DNA of 41,560 nt from Chloroflexota bacterium (GCA_013698095.1 JACCVQ010000129.1:1-41560), one strand, 5' to 3'. Shown: positions 23,430 through 31,468, counted from the stretch's first letter. A program made the numbers and translations. Notes: generated from the sequence alone by a model not told the origin.

Positions 23430-23458
23430 TTGACACTGATCCTGCGATGGTGTTTGAT
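23430..23458 (+). promoter_or_regulatory. Promoter of the ArsR/SRPBCC operon
   Basis: TTGACA (perfect -35) at 23430, 17-nt spacer, TTTGAT as -10. Between it and the ATG lie TGATCA and TTAATTAA palindromes suitable for an ArsR dimer, and GGAG 7 nt before ATG 23486. Unlike many first genes here this one has a leader and a Shine-Dalgarno site. Confidence 0.5.
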
Positions 23459-23485
23459 GATCAGGTTAATTAACGGAGTGGTTAG

Positions 23486-23821
23486 ATGCCAGCCGACCAA
23501 CTCGACCGGACCTTCGCCGCCCTGGCGGACCCCATCCGACGCTCGATCCTCGCGCGTCTCGCCGAGGGCGAGGCCACGGTCAATGACCTGGCCGAGCCGT
23601 TTTCGGTGAGCCTGCCCGCCATCTCGCGCCACCTCAAGGTGCTGGAGCGGGCAGGGCTCATCGAACGCGCACGGGAGGCCCAATGGCGGCCCAGCCGACT
23701 CCAGCCTGCGCCGCTTCGTGACGCGGCCGAGTGGCTGACCGCTCGCACCCGCACCTGGGAAGGCCGGATGGACCGGCTGGACGCCCACCTCACGCGCAAG
23801 CAGAAGGATCGACGAAGATGA
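23486..23821 (+). CDS. ArsR-family transcriptional regulator
   Basis: 111 residues. Winged-helix core: TFAALADPIRRSILARLAEG, then VNDLAEPFSVSLPAISRHLKVL (recognition helix LPAISRHL) and ERAGLIERAREAQWRPSRL wing. No cysteine pair for metal sensing, so it belongs to the subgroup that pairs with SRPBCC/AHSA1 proteins. Its stop overlaps the ATG of the next gene (ATGA), so they are coupled. Likely autoregulated from the palindromes upstream. Confidence 0.9.
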   Translation: MPADQLDRTFAALADPIRRSILARLAEGEATVNDLAEPFSVSLPAISRHLKVLERAGLIERAREAQWRPSRLQPAPLRDAAEWLTARTRTWEGRMDRLDAHLTRKQKDRRR

Positions 23822-24309
23822 CCGAGACCACCGCCCCTGCCCATGGCACCGTTCGCCTGAGCCGCCACTTCGACGCACCGCGCGAGGACGTCTACCGAGC
23901 CTGGACCGATCCCGCCGAGGTCGCCCAGTGGTACGGCCCCGACGGGTGGCATGTGCCGTTTGAGCGGATCCGCATCGACGGTCGCGTCGGTGGCCGCTGG
24001 GAGGTGACGATGGTCCGCGACACCGACGGTTTCGAATTCCCCCTCGGGTACGAGATCCTCGAGCTTCGCGAGCCATCGCTCGTCGTCCTGCGCCACACCG
24101 AGCACGATCCGGGCGGCGCGGAAGCCACGATCGTACGGGTGGAGCTCATCGAGGACGGCGACGGCACGCTCATGACCTTGAGTGATGGCCCGATGATCGC
24201 CGACGGGGTTGAGCATGCCGCCGGTGGCTACGACCAGGCGTTCCAGAAGCTGGCCGCGCGCTTGGGCAGCCAGGACCCCCAGGGCGCGGGAGGCCGCTCC
24301 GTGCGGTAA
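23818..24309 (+). CDS. AHSA1/SRPBCC-domain protein
   Basis: 163 residues from ATG 23818. AHSA1-type features: VRLSRHFDAPREDVYRAWTD, EVAQWYGPDGWHVP, GGRWEVTM, FPLGYEILELREPSLVV and the C-terminal GYDQAFQKLAARL helix. Such proteins are the usual partner of an ArsR-like regulator and probably bind a hydrophobic ligand. The 4-bp overlap with the regulator supports joint expression. Convergent with the truncated gene ending at 24357. Confidence 0.87.
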   Translation: MTETTAPAHGTVRLSRHFDAPREDVYRAWTDPAEVAQWYGPDGWHVPFERIRIDGRVGGRWEVTMVRDTDGFEFPLGYEILELREPSLVVLRHTEHDPGGAEATIVRVELIEDGDGTLMTLSDGPMIADGVEHAAGGYDQAFQKLAARLGSQDPQGAGGRSVR

Positions 24310-24356
24310 ATCGTGCTGGTCGGCCGGAAGCGGGAGTGAACGCGTGGCCTCGCCGG

Positions 24357-24512
24357 TCACGGAGACGTCATGGCGCAGTCAGCGTCGACGACGAGCTCGG
24401 GAGTGTCGGCGATCGCCGCCGCGATCCGGTCGCTGTCCGTCGCCCAGTATTGCCAGAAGGCTTCGATGGCGGCCGTCGGATCGGCGTGCGACTCGCGTTT
24501 GAAGGACCGCAT
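24357..24512 (-). CDS. Truncated hypothetical gene head
   Basis: 51 residues from ATG 24512: SHADPTAAIEAFWQYWATD followed by DRIAAAIADTPELV and an abrupt ending DADCAMTSP. The AFWxxW...DxIAAAI pattern looks like the N-terminus of a larger protein whose remainder has been lost, like the other heads nearby. It starts 14 bp after the stop of the gene at 24527, so it was probably its operon partner. Expressed product uncertain. Confidence 0.45.
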   Translation of the reverse strand: MRSFKRESHADPTAAIEAFWQYWATDSDRIAAAIADTPELVVDADCAMTSP

Positions 24513-24526
24513 CAGGCAACGAGCCT

Positions 24527-25147
24527 CTAGCCCATCGTCGTGTCGTCGAGCAGCGACCACGCACGCGCTGCGAACACGGATCGGAAGACGTCGACGAGGA
24601 GTGTGGCCCGGTCGGCGTCGGACACCGACGGGTCCAGGAGCGGGTCGAGCAACGCGTCGATGCGGTGGCGGCGGTCATCTCCGGCCAGGTCCGGGCGGGT
24701 GGTCGCGGACAGGTCCCAGAGCTCCTCGTAGAGGAACCACGCGAACTCGTCGTAGATCAGTCGCGCCTCGATCTCCCAGGCTTCCGCGGACTGGAGGGCG
24801 GCTCCGACCTCCAGGGCCGCGGGAAGCAGGCCGCGCTCGAACAATTCGCCAAGACTGCGCTCCTGGCCATCGCGCAGCTCCGAGAGGTTGACGCTGCCGA
24901 CGGCCGCCGTCCCCAGGACTGCGCTCCAGCGACTCGCCGTCCGCGACGCAGACTTGCTCGCCAGCATCCGCATGCACGCATGGAAGGCGCGGGCGACCGC
25001 ACGGACACGTGCAGCGTCGGCGCCGGTGATCGTCAGCAGGGTCTTCTGGATCGCCCAGAGGTCCTCGGGTGTCGGAGCCGCGACGACGCGTTCGAACGAC
25101 GTCCGCAGATCGTCGATGGGTGTTTGACGCGCGTCCGTCGTCGACAT
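24527..25147 (-). CDS. Hypothetical alpha-helical protein
   Basis: 206 residues, almost entirely helical: DDLRTSFERVVAAPTPEDLW, ARAFHACMRMLAS, LERGL-like LFERGLLPAALEVG, WEIEARLIYDEFAWFLYEEL and RHRIDALLDPLLDP. No signal peptide, membrane segment or known catalytic motif. TACCCT 6 nt before ATG 25147 and no Shine-Dalgarno site suggest a leaderless first gene. The family is not recognised; the conserved-looking DEFAWFLYEELWDL could be a cofactor or protein interface. Confidence 0.7.
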   Translation of the reverse strand: MSTTDARQTPIDDLRTSFERVVAAPTPEDLWAIQKTLLTITGADAARVRAVARAFHACMRMLASKSASRTASRWSAVLGTAAVGSVNLSELRDGQERSLGELFERGLLPAALEVGAALQSAEAWEIEARLIYDEFAWFLYEELWDLSATTRPDLAGDDRRHRIDALLDPLLDPSVSDADRATLLVDVFRSVFAARAWSLLDDTTMG

Positions 25148-25153
25148 GTCGGC

Positions 25154-25159
25154 AGGGTA
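25154..25159 (-). promoter_or_regulatory. -10-like box, leaderless start at 25147
   Basis: TACCCT on the minus strand followed by 6 nt and ATG 25147; preceded by GCGA. No convincing -35 hexamer at 16-18 nt. Confidence 0.4.
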
Positions 25160-25247
25160 TCGCTTGAGGCACGCATGTCTCTGCGCTGATCTCGTTCTCC
25201 AAGGCGGGCGATGAGGCGGCGGCGCTCGCGACCTCCATCGTCGCCGA

Positions 25248-25901
25248 TCAGCCGAGGTTCCAGAACGGGCTGTTCAGCCCGAGTCGCTCAAGGATGGCCT
25301 GATTCTGTTCGCGGGTGTGTGGCTGCCAGTCAGGATCAAGGCGGTCGCCCCACCAGGCGTAGGCCAGCTCGACCAGCTTCAGCACCGGGATGATCTCGCC
25401 GCGGGCTCGAGCGCCGAGCCATGTCTCCACGTGGCCTTCCGACCGGAAGAGCAGCATCGAGCCTCAGGTGTAGCCGATGTCCTCCCACCACGACGCGGCC
25501 GGAACGAGGACGTGGAAGACCAGGTCCGCGTCATCGGGACGGCCATCGCGGACGACGATGTCGAGCGGTGTCCCGCAATCGGCGCATTCCGTGTGGATCG
25601 TGCTGTCTGATTTGAGTGCGGCGCCGATGCCGAACGCATCCCATGCGCAGTTTGCGAACCACGATCGTCCGGCGGCCATCACCCGGAAGGGCGTCGGCTG
25701 GGCGGCGAACGGATTGGCCATCCGGATGTCACCCGCGTCATCGAGCACCAGCCCGTGGGCATCGTGAAGTCGCTGCCAGCCTTCGCGCACGCCGGCCTCG
25801 GACAGGCCGATATGCGCGACTTCGGCGGCGCTGGGCGCGCGGCCGAGTTCGACGAAGCGTCGATACGTCGCGTTGCGCAGGTCGATGTCGGCGACGTCCA
25901 C
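25248..25901 (-). CDS. MerB-family (organomercurial lyase-like) protein, candidate selenoprotein with in-frame TGA
   Basis: Read through the TGA at 25464-25466 this is one 217-residue MerB-family protein; without readthrough it splits into 145 residues and a 69-codon piece in the same frame. The N-terminus is a winged-helix-like domain (RFVELGRAPSAAEVAHIGLS), then the lyase domain with NCAWDAFGI (Cys85, Asp88, equivalent to Cys96 and Asp99 of MerB R831b) and ECADCG (Cys106, equivalent to Cys117). The TGA is codon 146 in DIGYT-U-GSMLLFRSEGH and aligns without gaps to the second catalytic Cys159 (FC..HVHFFAS). A hairpin with a GGUC loop follows. Start GTG 25901 has TTGACG-N18-TACCGT-N6. No merA, merR or sel genes are in the window. 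Alternatives: a nonsense pseudogene. The alignment is from memory of MerB; Sec insertion is inference. Confidence 0.75.
25436..25449 (-). promoter_or_regulatory. Candidate bacterial SECIS hairpin behind the in-frame TGA
   Basis: On the mRNA, CUUCC-GGUC-GGAAG forms 5 bp with a four-base loop; U-G, then a C/C mismatch and two more pairs extend it downwards. The loop begins 19 nt after the UGA, within the spacing reported for bacterial SECIS elements, and starts with GGU as in E. coli fdhF. The sequence also encodes the conserved LFRSEG, so coding constraint could produce it. Confidence 0.45.
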
Positions 25902-25907
25902 GGTGCG

Positions 25908-25937
25908 ACGGTACGGGAGTTGCCGTGGAGCCGTCAA
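25908..25937 (-). promoter_or_regulatory. Promoter of the MerB-like gene, leaderless
   Basis: TTGACG (25932-25937), 18-nt spacer, TACCGT (25908-25913), then 6 nt to GTG 25901, all on the minus strand. No Shine-Dalgarno site. The region lies between this gene and the YCII gene, so the MerB-like gene has its own promoter. Confidence 0.6.
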
Positions 25938-25977
25938 CGGAAAGCCGTGTTCGCCGGGCAGCGGCGGGATGCTTCGC

Positions 25978-26346
25978 TCAGTCGGTCGGGAGCAGCTTCT
26001 CGAGCAGCTCCCCGATGTCCTCGGGCACGAACTCGCGGACCTCTTGAGCACAGCGGCAGGAGACGGCGATCCTGGCCGCCCACGCCAGGGCATCCTCGCG
26101 TGAGGCCACGTCGACGACCGCGAATCCGCCGATGTACTCCGTGCGTTCCGGGTTCGGGCCGGTGACCGTCCCGTCTGTGGCCACAACACTCGCCCGCCGC
26201 GGGTCCCCCAGGCCGCCGCCGAACACCCACACGCCGGCGTCCTTGGCCTCCTGAACGACCGCGTGCGCAGCTTCGGCCACGTCGGGCAGGTCCTCCTCGG
26301 GGAACGTCATCGCGCCGTCATTGAACGAGATCAGGTAGCGCGTCAT
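25978..26346 (-). CDS. YCII-related protein
   Basis: 122 residues from ATG 26346, with AAGGAGG upstream inside the end of the preceding hydrolase gene. YCII (ferredoxin-like) features: MTRYLISFNDGAMTFPEEDL, a central VWVFGGGLGDPRRASVV and TEYIGGFAVVDVASREDALAW with the conserved Asp/His-type strand pairing. The C-terminal part carries SCRCAQEVREF. Related proteins are found beside sigma factors or detoxification enzymes, but none is here. The 1-bp gap to the hydrolase stop (26348) shows operon structure with it. Confidence 0.87.
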   Translation of the reverse strand: MTRYLISFNDGAMTFPEEDLPDVAEAAHAVVQEAKDAGVWVFGGGLGDPRRASVVATDGTVTGPNPERTEYIGGFAVVDVASREDALAWAARIAVSCRCAQEVREFVPEDIGELLEKLLPTD

Positions 26347-26347
26347 C

Positions 26348-27196
26348 TCAAAACTCCTCCTTGCGCCCGCGGTCGAGGATCCAGTCGAACGCAACGTCGG
26401 CCGCATCCAGCACGGACACGTGCCCGTCACGCGGCCGGAGCCAGAGCTCGGCCGATGAGATCTGTCCGAGAAGCGACTCTGCATGTGAGGCGGGGATCAT
26501 GCGGTCCGCCCCACCTTGAACCAGCAGGACAGGCGTCGTGATCGCGCTCACGTCCACCTGCCATGGCTTGGCGAAGGCGACGTCATCGTCGATCAAGCCG
26601 TCGGGGCCATCCGAACTGGCACGGCCGGCATCCTGGCCGACAGCTGCCCACGCACCGCGCAGGGCCGCCCAGTCGGCCTCCGTGAACACCGCCTCGTTGA
26701 ACTCCTCGATCTCGGCAAAGCGGGCGCGGGCGGTCCGACCGGCCCGTGCTGCCTGGAGTGCTTCGGGTGCCGCCATCCCGGCGAACCAATCGAAGGCGTC
26801 GGTGTACGGCGCGGGACTGGCGAACGTCACGGTCGCGCTGACCCGGTCACCGAGCAGGCTGGCGCAGGCAAGCGCACGAGGTCCGCCGCCGGATGCGCCC
26901 ATACCGGCAAATCGCTCGATGCCGAGTGCGTCGGCGAGCGCGGAGACGTCGGCCCCGGCAGACCCAACAGAGCGGCCCTCGTCGGGGCTCGAGCCGCGAT
27001 AGCTCGGCCTGGCGTACGTGACGAGCCGGATCCCGCGCTCGGCCGCGAGGGAGAGCAGCGGCTCGTACAGGACACCGGTGTGCGGGGATCCGTGATGCCA
27101 CACGACCGTCAGCTGGTCCGATCGCTTGGGCGCGCCCGCGTCATACGCGACGAGCGAACGCCCATCGGGCAGGTGGATCTCGTGTCTCGTCGTCAC
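26348..27196 (-). CDS. Alpha/beta hydrolase
   Basis: 282 residues. Fold signatures: VVWHHGSPHTG (oxyanion-hole HG), nucleophile elbow GMGASGGGPRAL (Ser in GASGG), acid in GGADRMIP and the catalytic His in RDGHVSVLD. A cap region rich in Ala/Arg (EALQAARAGRTARARFAEIEEF) sits between. Closest in outline to proline iminopeptidase/haloperoxidase-type hydrolases; substrate unknown. The GTG start at 27196 is 13 bp after the stop of the DHFR-like gene, and the downstream YCII gene follows immediately, forming a three-gene operon. Confidence 0.88.
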   Translation of the reverse strand: MTTRHEIHLPDGRSLVAYDAGAPKRSDQLTVVWHHGSPHTGVLYEPLLSLAAERGIRLVTYARPSYRGSSPDEGRSVGSAGADVSALADALGIERFAGMGASGGGPRALACASLLGDRVSATVTFASPAPYTDAFDWFAGMAAPEALQAARAGRTARARFAEIEEFNEAVFTEADWAALRGAWAAVGQDAGRASSDGPDGLIDDDVAFAKPWQVDVSAITTPVLLVQGGADRMIPASHAESLLGQISSAELWLRPRDGHVSVLDAADVAFDWILDRGRKEEF

Positions 27197-27209
27197 CGAT
27201 TCGTCTCGG

Positions 27210-27815
27210 CTAGCCGGCGTCGCCGAAGGTCGCGCGGCCGGTCGGTCGATACGTCTGGAGCATCACGCCCTTTGACGTCGAGCGCGACTCGACCAGCTCC
27301 AGGTTGTGCGTCTGGCCGCGCTCCGGGAAGAGCCGCAGCCCGTCGCCCACGATGACCGGGGAGATTCGCAGGTTGAGCTCGTCGACGAGGTCGCGCTCGA
27401 GCAGCCAGCGGAGCAGGACGCCGCTGCCATGGACCTGGAGCTCCCGCCCGGGCGTCGCCTTGAGCTCGCGGATCGCCGCCTCGACGTCGCCCGAGATGAC
27501 GTGGGTGTTCTGCCAGGTCGGGTCCTTGAGGGTCGTCGACGGCACGTACTTCGGCAGGACGTTGATGCCGTGGGAGACGGGATCGCCGCTGTCGTGGAGC
27601 GGCCAGTACGGCTCCCAGATCTCCCAGGTCTTGCGTCCGAGGAGAAGCGCGTCCGCCCGCTCGAACCACGAGGTGAGGAACGGCCACATCTCCTCGTCGG
27701 CGTGCGCCGCCGTCCATCCGCCGCGCTCGAACCCGCCGCGCCGGTCCTCGTCGGGGCCGCCGGGACCCTGGTACACGCCGTCCACGGTCAGCATCATCGA
27801 TGCAGTCAGCTTCAT
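27210..27815 (-). CDS. Dihydrofolate reductase-family (RibD C-terminal) protein
   Basis: 201 residues. KLTASMMLTVDGVYQGPGG at the start, LLLGRKTWEIWEPYW, NVLPKYVPSTTL and ELQVHGSGVLLRWLLERDLVDEL, then ISPVIVGDGLRLFP, are hallmarks of the RibD-C/DHFR-like reductases that bind NADPH (the VHGSGVL loop is the cofactor phosphate site). Not a housekeeping FolA: the family is abundant in soil bacteria with unknown substrates. ATG 27815 is preceded by GAAGGAG. Operon leader of the hydrolase and YCII genes. A second family member is at 33701. Confidence 0.9.
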   Translation of the reverse strand: MKLTASMMLTVDGVYQGPGGPDEDRRGGFERGGWTAAHADEEMWPFLTSWFERADALLLGRKTWEIWEPYWPLHDSGDPVSHGINVLPKYVPSTTLKDPTWQNTHVISGDVEAAIRELKATPGRELQVHGSGVLLRWLLERDLVDELNLRISPVIVGDGLRLFPERGQTHNLELVESRSTSKGVMLQTYRPTGRATFGDAG

Positions 27816-27931
27816 CGTCGTCGCTCCTTCGTTGGCTCGTGCCCATTGGACGATGGCCCGAACGGAAACTCATCGTCCGATGGCGGCAGACCCCACTCGG
27901 GAGTCGGTCTTGGTGGGATCGAGGGCCGTGG

Positions 27932-30574
27932 CTATCGGCTCGTTGGTGTGCCCGGTCCGGGCAGCATCGCCATGGCGCGGGGCCCGTTCGCGACACAGAA
28001 AACGAGCAGATCGCCCGGTTCCGAGTTGGCAAAGGCCGCATGCGCAGCGGCCGCCTCGTCGGCGATGAACACGGGTTGCCCGCAGCGCGAGGGACGGCCA
28101 TCCCGAGTCTGAGCGGCGGCGTCGATGAGGAGCCCTGCCGCCTCGCCCATCGGCCGGCCCCGGACCGCCGGCTCGGCCACGTACAGGCGGTCGAACAACG
28201 TCCCTGCCAGCGCACCGAACGTGACCCGATCCTCGTCCCGCCGGTCGCCGGGCATGCTCACCACGCCGATCACCCGCCGTCCGTTCGCGATGCGCGCGAC
28301 GAGGTCGCCGATTGAGCGCAGGGCAGCGATGTTGTGGCCGTAGTCGAGGACGATCTCGCGGCCGTCGACGACGTGGCGCTCGACCCGACCCGGCGATGAC
28401 GCGAACGACCGAAGCCCTTGGGAGATGTCGGCGCCATCGACCCCCAGGCAGACGGCGGCACAGGCGGCGGCCAGGGCGTTGGCCACGTGCATTCGGGCGG
28501 CCCCGCGCCAGGTGATCGGGATATCGGCGAGGCCGATCATGAGGAGAACCTCGGTCCCCCGCCTGACCACTGCCTGCTCGGCGCCCTCGGCGGACTCGAT
28601 CAGGCCGCCGAGTCCGCCTCCGGCGAGGTGTCGGTCCACAGCCGTCCGGCCCGGCTCCCCCGTCGGCTGGGTCGTGGTCAAGGCGACGCTGCCCCGACTC
28701 CGTGGGGCCATCGCCAGGACGAGTGAATCGTCCGCGTTCAACACCGCAGTTCCCGTTCTCGGGACGGCGTCCACGATGACGGCCTTGACGTCGGCCAGCT
28801 GCTTGATCGTGGTGATCCCGTCCAGGCCGAGGTGGTCGCCGGTCACGTTGGTGACGACCGCGACGTCGTTGTAGTCGTACCCGAGGCCGTCGCGCAGGAT
28901 GCCGCCGCGCGCGACTTCGAGGACCGCCACCTCGATCGTCGGCGTGCGGAGAAGGAGGCGAGCTGACGCCGGACCTGCCATGTCGCCGGTCTTGAGCACG
29001 AGTCCGGCGGCAACGATGGCCTCGGTCGTGGTCATCCCCGTCGCCCGGCCGGCTGTCTCGAGGATGTGGGCCAGGAGCCGGACGGTCGTCGTCTTCCCGT
29101 TCGAGCCAGTGACGGCCGCGATCGGGATGCGCCCTTCGGAGCCCGGACCGAAGAGGTGGTCGAGGACGGCCCCGCCGACATTGCGACCGCGACCGACGGT
29201 GGGTCGGGTGTGCATCCGGAAGCCGGGGCCGGCGTTGAGCTCGATGATGGCCCCGCCCGTGTCGGCCAGGGGTCGGCCGATATCGGTCGTGATGAGATCG
29301 ATCCCGGCCACATCCAGGCCGACCACGCGCGCGGCCAGCTCGGCCATCGCCGCGACGCTCGGATGCACTGCGTCGGTCCGGTCGATGCTCGTGCCGCCGG
29401 TCGACAGGTTGGCCCCGGGCGCGAGCTGCACCTTGCGGCCCTCCGCCGGTACGTCGTCCTGGGTCAACCCCTGCGCGGCGAGCACCGCCTGCGCAGCCGC
29501 GTCGATCCGGATCTCGGTGAGCTCCAGGGCATGGCCCTGGCCGCGCCGCGGGTCCGCGTTCTCGCGGTCCACGAGCGCGGCGATCGTCGCTCGACCGTCG
29601 CCGACGACGCCGGCCGGCACGCGCTCCGCACAGGCGACGAGCCGGCCGCCGACGACGAGCAGGCGATGGTCGCGACCGGTGACCTGGCGCTGGACGATTG
29701 CCTGCCGGCGCCGGCTCGCGGCGACCGCTCGCTCGAACCCGGCCGCGGCGTTGTCATCGTCGGTGATGTCGAGGGTGACGCCGCGTCCGTGGTGGCCGTC
29801 GACCGGCTTGATCACGACCGGGTAGCCGAGGGCTCTGGCATGGGAGAGCGCGTCCGCGACGGTGGCTGCCAGGCGCCAGCCGGGTGTCGGCAGGCCCGCC
29901 CGCTCGAGAGTCGCGGCGGCCTCGTCCTTGTCCCGGGCCATCTCCGCTCCGATCAGGCTGGTCTCGGACGTGACGGTGGCCCGGATCCGGCGGGTGTGGA
30001 CGCCCCAGCCGAGCTGGACCAGGTTGCGCTCGTTGAGTCGGGTCCAGGGAATGTGGCGCCGATTGGCGACGTCGATGATCGCCTGGGTGGACTGGCCAAG
30101 TCGCCCGCGCACCATCAGCGCTCGGAGCGACGAGACAGCCTGTTCGGCGGCATCCGGAGCCGGCGCGTCGCCGTCGATCAAGCCGTTGACCAAGTCCACC
30201 GCCGCCGCGCCAGCCGCGCGCCCGACCGCTTCGTCCTCGAACGCGAAGATGATGTCGTAGACCCCGGCGGGTCCGGCGGCACGGGTCTTGCCGCGGCTGG
30301 ATGAGCCGCCGGCGGCGCGCTGCAGTTCGAGAGCCACGTGCTCCACGACGTGGCCCATCCAGGTGCCCTCGGCGATACGAGTCGCGAAGCCCCCCGCGCG
30401 GCCGGTCGAGCATGAATGGCGTGCCAAGCCGGGCAACGTCTCCATGAGTCGCTGGCCGAAGCCGGCAATCAGGTTCGTCGGCAGCTCCTCCAACGCGCCG
30501 AGATCCACCCGGAGGTGGATGACGGGCAGTCGCGACCAGCGGTTCGGCCCGTGCAGAACCCGGGTCCGAAGCAC
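27932..30574 (-). CDS. cphA: Cyanophycin synthetase
   Basis: 880 residues, full length. CphA makes multi-L-arginyl-poly-L-aspartate, a nitrogen storage polymer, from Asp and Arg with ATP. The N-terminal domain (about 1-160), an ATP-grasp domain (about 200-470, GYPVVIKPVDGHHGRGVTLDI, and the metal site IIELNAGPGFRMHTRPT), and a Mur-ligase-like domain (from about 480, P-loop AAVTGSNGKTTTVRLLA, VTNVTGDHLGLDG, VLDYGHNIAALRS) are all intact. No cyanophycinase (cphB) gene or second cphA is in the window. GTG 30574; a long AT-poor region with no gene precedes it on the same strand up to the small membrane protein at 30694. Confidence 0.95.
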   Translation of the reverse strand: MLRTRVLHGPNRWSRLPVIHLRVDLGALEELPTNLIAGFGQRLMETLPGLARHSCSTGRAGGFATRIAEGTWMGHVVEHVALELQRAAGGSSSRGKTRAAGPAGVYDIIFAFEDEAVGRAAGAAAVDLVNGLIDGDAPAPDAAEQAVSSLRALMVRGRLGQSTQAIIDVANRRHIPWTRLNERNLVQLGWGVHTRRIRATVTSETSLIGAEMARDKDEAAATLERAGLPTPGWRLAATVADALSHARALGYPVVIKPVDGHHGRGVTLDITDDDNAAAGFERAVAASRRRQAIVQRQVTGRDHRLLVVGGRLVACAERVPAGVVGDGRATIAALVDRENADPRRGQGHALELTEIRIDAAAQAVLAAQGLTQDDVPAEGRKVQLAPGANLSTGGTSIDRTDAVHPSVAAMAELAARVVGLDVAGIDLITTDIGRPLADTGGAIIELNAGPGFRMHTRPTVGRGRNVGGAVLDHLFGPGSEGRIPIAAVTGSNGKTTTVRLLAHILETAGRATGMTTTEAIVAAGLVLKTGDMAGPASARLLLRTPTIEVAVLEVARGGILRDGLGYDYNDVAVVTNVTGDHLGLDGITTIKQLADVKAVIVDAVPRTGTAVLNADDSLVLAMAPRSRGSVALTTTQPTGEPGRTAVDRHLAGGGLGGLIESAEGAEQAVVRRGTEVLLMIGLADIPITWRGAARMHVANALAAACAAVCLGVDGADISQGLRSFASSPGRVERHVVDGREIVLDYGHNIAALRSIGDLVARIANGRRVIGVVSMPGDRRDEDRVTFGALAGTLFDRLYVAEPAVRGRPMGEAAGLLIDAAAQTRDGRPSRCGQPVFIADEAAAAHAAFANSEPGDLLVFCVANGPRAMAMLPGPGTPTSR

Positions 30575-30693
30575 GCGAACGGAGCGGTCGATGGCAAGCA
30601 GGCGAGCGGTCTCCTGGGACGCCGGAAGGATCGATCAGCCTGCGGCAGCAGCCGAGGTCAGCCGGGCGTGACCGTCCCCACAGATCCGTCCAA

Positions 30694-30942
30694 TCAGATC
30701 GACGGGCCGGGGAGCTCGATGGCAGTGTCCGTTGGCGCCTCAGCCCGCAGTGCGTGACCCATCAGGAAGAGGGTCGGCGGCCACAGGCCGACGAAGATCG
30801 CAAGGCGCTCGGGTCGTGCCTTCTCCGCGTCGTCGCCGCTGCGCGGCAGGAACCACAGCACGAGCGAGAGGAGGATCGAGCCGAGCGATGCGAAGTAGAA
30901 CATGTCGGGTGTGATCCCGGCGGATCTGAGGGCACGGAGCAT
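30694..30942 (-). CDS. Small two-helix membrane protein
   Basis: 82 residues from ATG 30942, preceded by AGAGGA. Two hydrophobic segments: FYFASLGSILLSLVLWFL and IFVGLWPPTLFLMGHAL, separated by a charged loop (RSGDDAEKARPER). Both termini are predicted on the same side. No known family; similar small DUF proteins occur beside transport genes. The frame begins earlier at 30981 but the ribosome site favours 30942. Confidence 0.72.
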   Translation of the reverse strand: MLRALRSAGITPDMFYFASLGSILLSLVLWFLPRSGDDAEKARPERLAIFVGLWPPTLFLMGHALRAEAPTDTAIELPGPSI

Positions 30943-31087
30943 GAGCGGTTCCTCTCGCGGGTGTGGCCCTGAATCATTCATTGCACGATCACGTGCGGCG
31001 ATCTCATCGGATCAGCGGCCGTTACAGGCGGCCGACAGACGCGTGCCCACTCACCGCGCCTTGCGGGCGCGGCGGTACGGCGCTGCG

Positions 31088-31468
31088 TCAGCCGTGCCGG
31101 AGGTGGACCGTCAGGAGCACCTGGCTCGGCTCACGGGCGATGACGTCGTGCTGAACACCGGCCGCAAGTGTCAGCAGTGACCCGGCCGCCATCGAGTGCG
31201 TGGCCGTGGCAGTCGCCACGTCGATCGTCCCCGCGATGACGTTGATCATCACGAGTCCGTCAGCCGAATGGCTCCCGAGCCGGCCGCCCGCCTCGAAAGC
31301 GAACAACACCACGGTGACCCCGTCGTCATGGACGAGGGTGACCTGGCGGTGTCCGTCCCTCGCCTCCTGCTCCTCGCGCTCCAGGTCGTGAGCCGCGGCG
31401 GCCAGGTCGAACAGGTGCTCGTCGCCTGCGAATCGGTCGTCGGGGTCTCGACGCTCTCTACCGGACAT
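31088..31468 (-). CDS. Cupin-domain protein
   Basis: 126 residues, ATG with AGAGGAG upstream. An acidic/basic N-terminal helix (residues 1-40) precedes a small cupin: VTVVLFAFEAGGRLGSHSADG, INVIAGTIDVATATATHSM, GSLLTLAAGVQHDVIAREPS. His residues at SHSADG and VQHDV would be metal ligands, but the first motif has lost the usual H-x-H, so metal binding may be weak. It could be a sensor or storage cupin; no partner nearby. Confidence 0.82.
   Translation of the reverse strand: MSGRERRDPDDRFAGDEHLFDLAAAAHDLEREEQEARDGHRQVTLVHDDGVTVVLFAFEAGGRLGSHSADGLVMINVIAGTIDVATATATHSMAAGSLLTLAAGVQHDVIAREPSQVLLTVHLRHG

Noticed and set aside
25464..25466. Treating the MerB-like gene as two separate genes
   Set aside because: The second piece has no start signal of its own, starts in the same frame two codons after the TGA, and completes the MerB domain.
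29066..30304. Plus-strand open frame of 412 codons opposite cphA
   Set aside because: Antisense shadow with Ala/Gly/Asp/Arg-rich composition; cphA on the other strand is certain.
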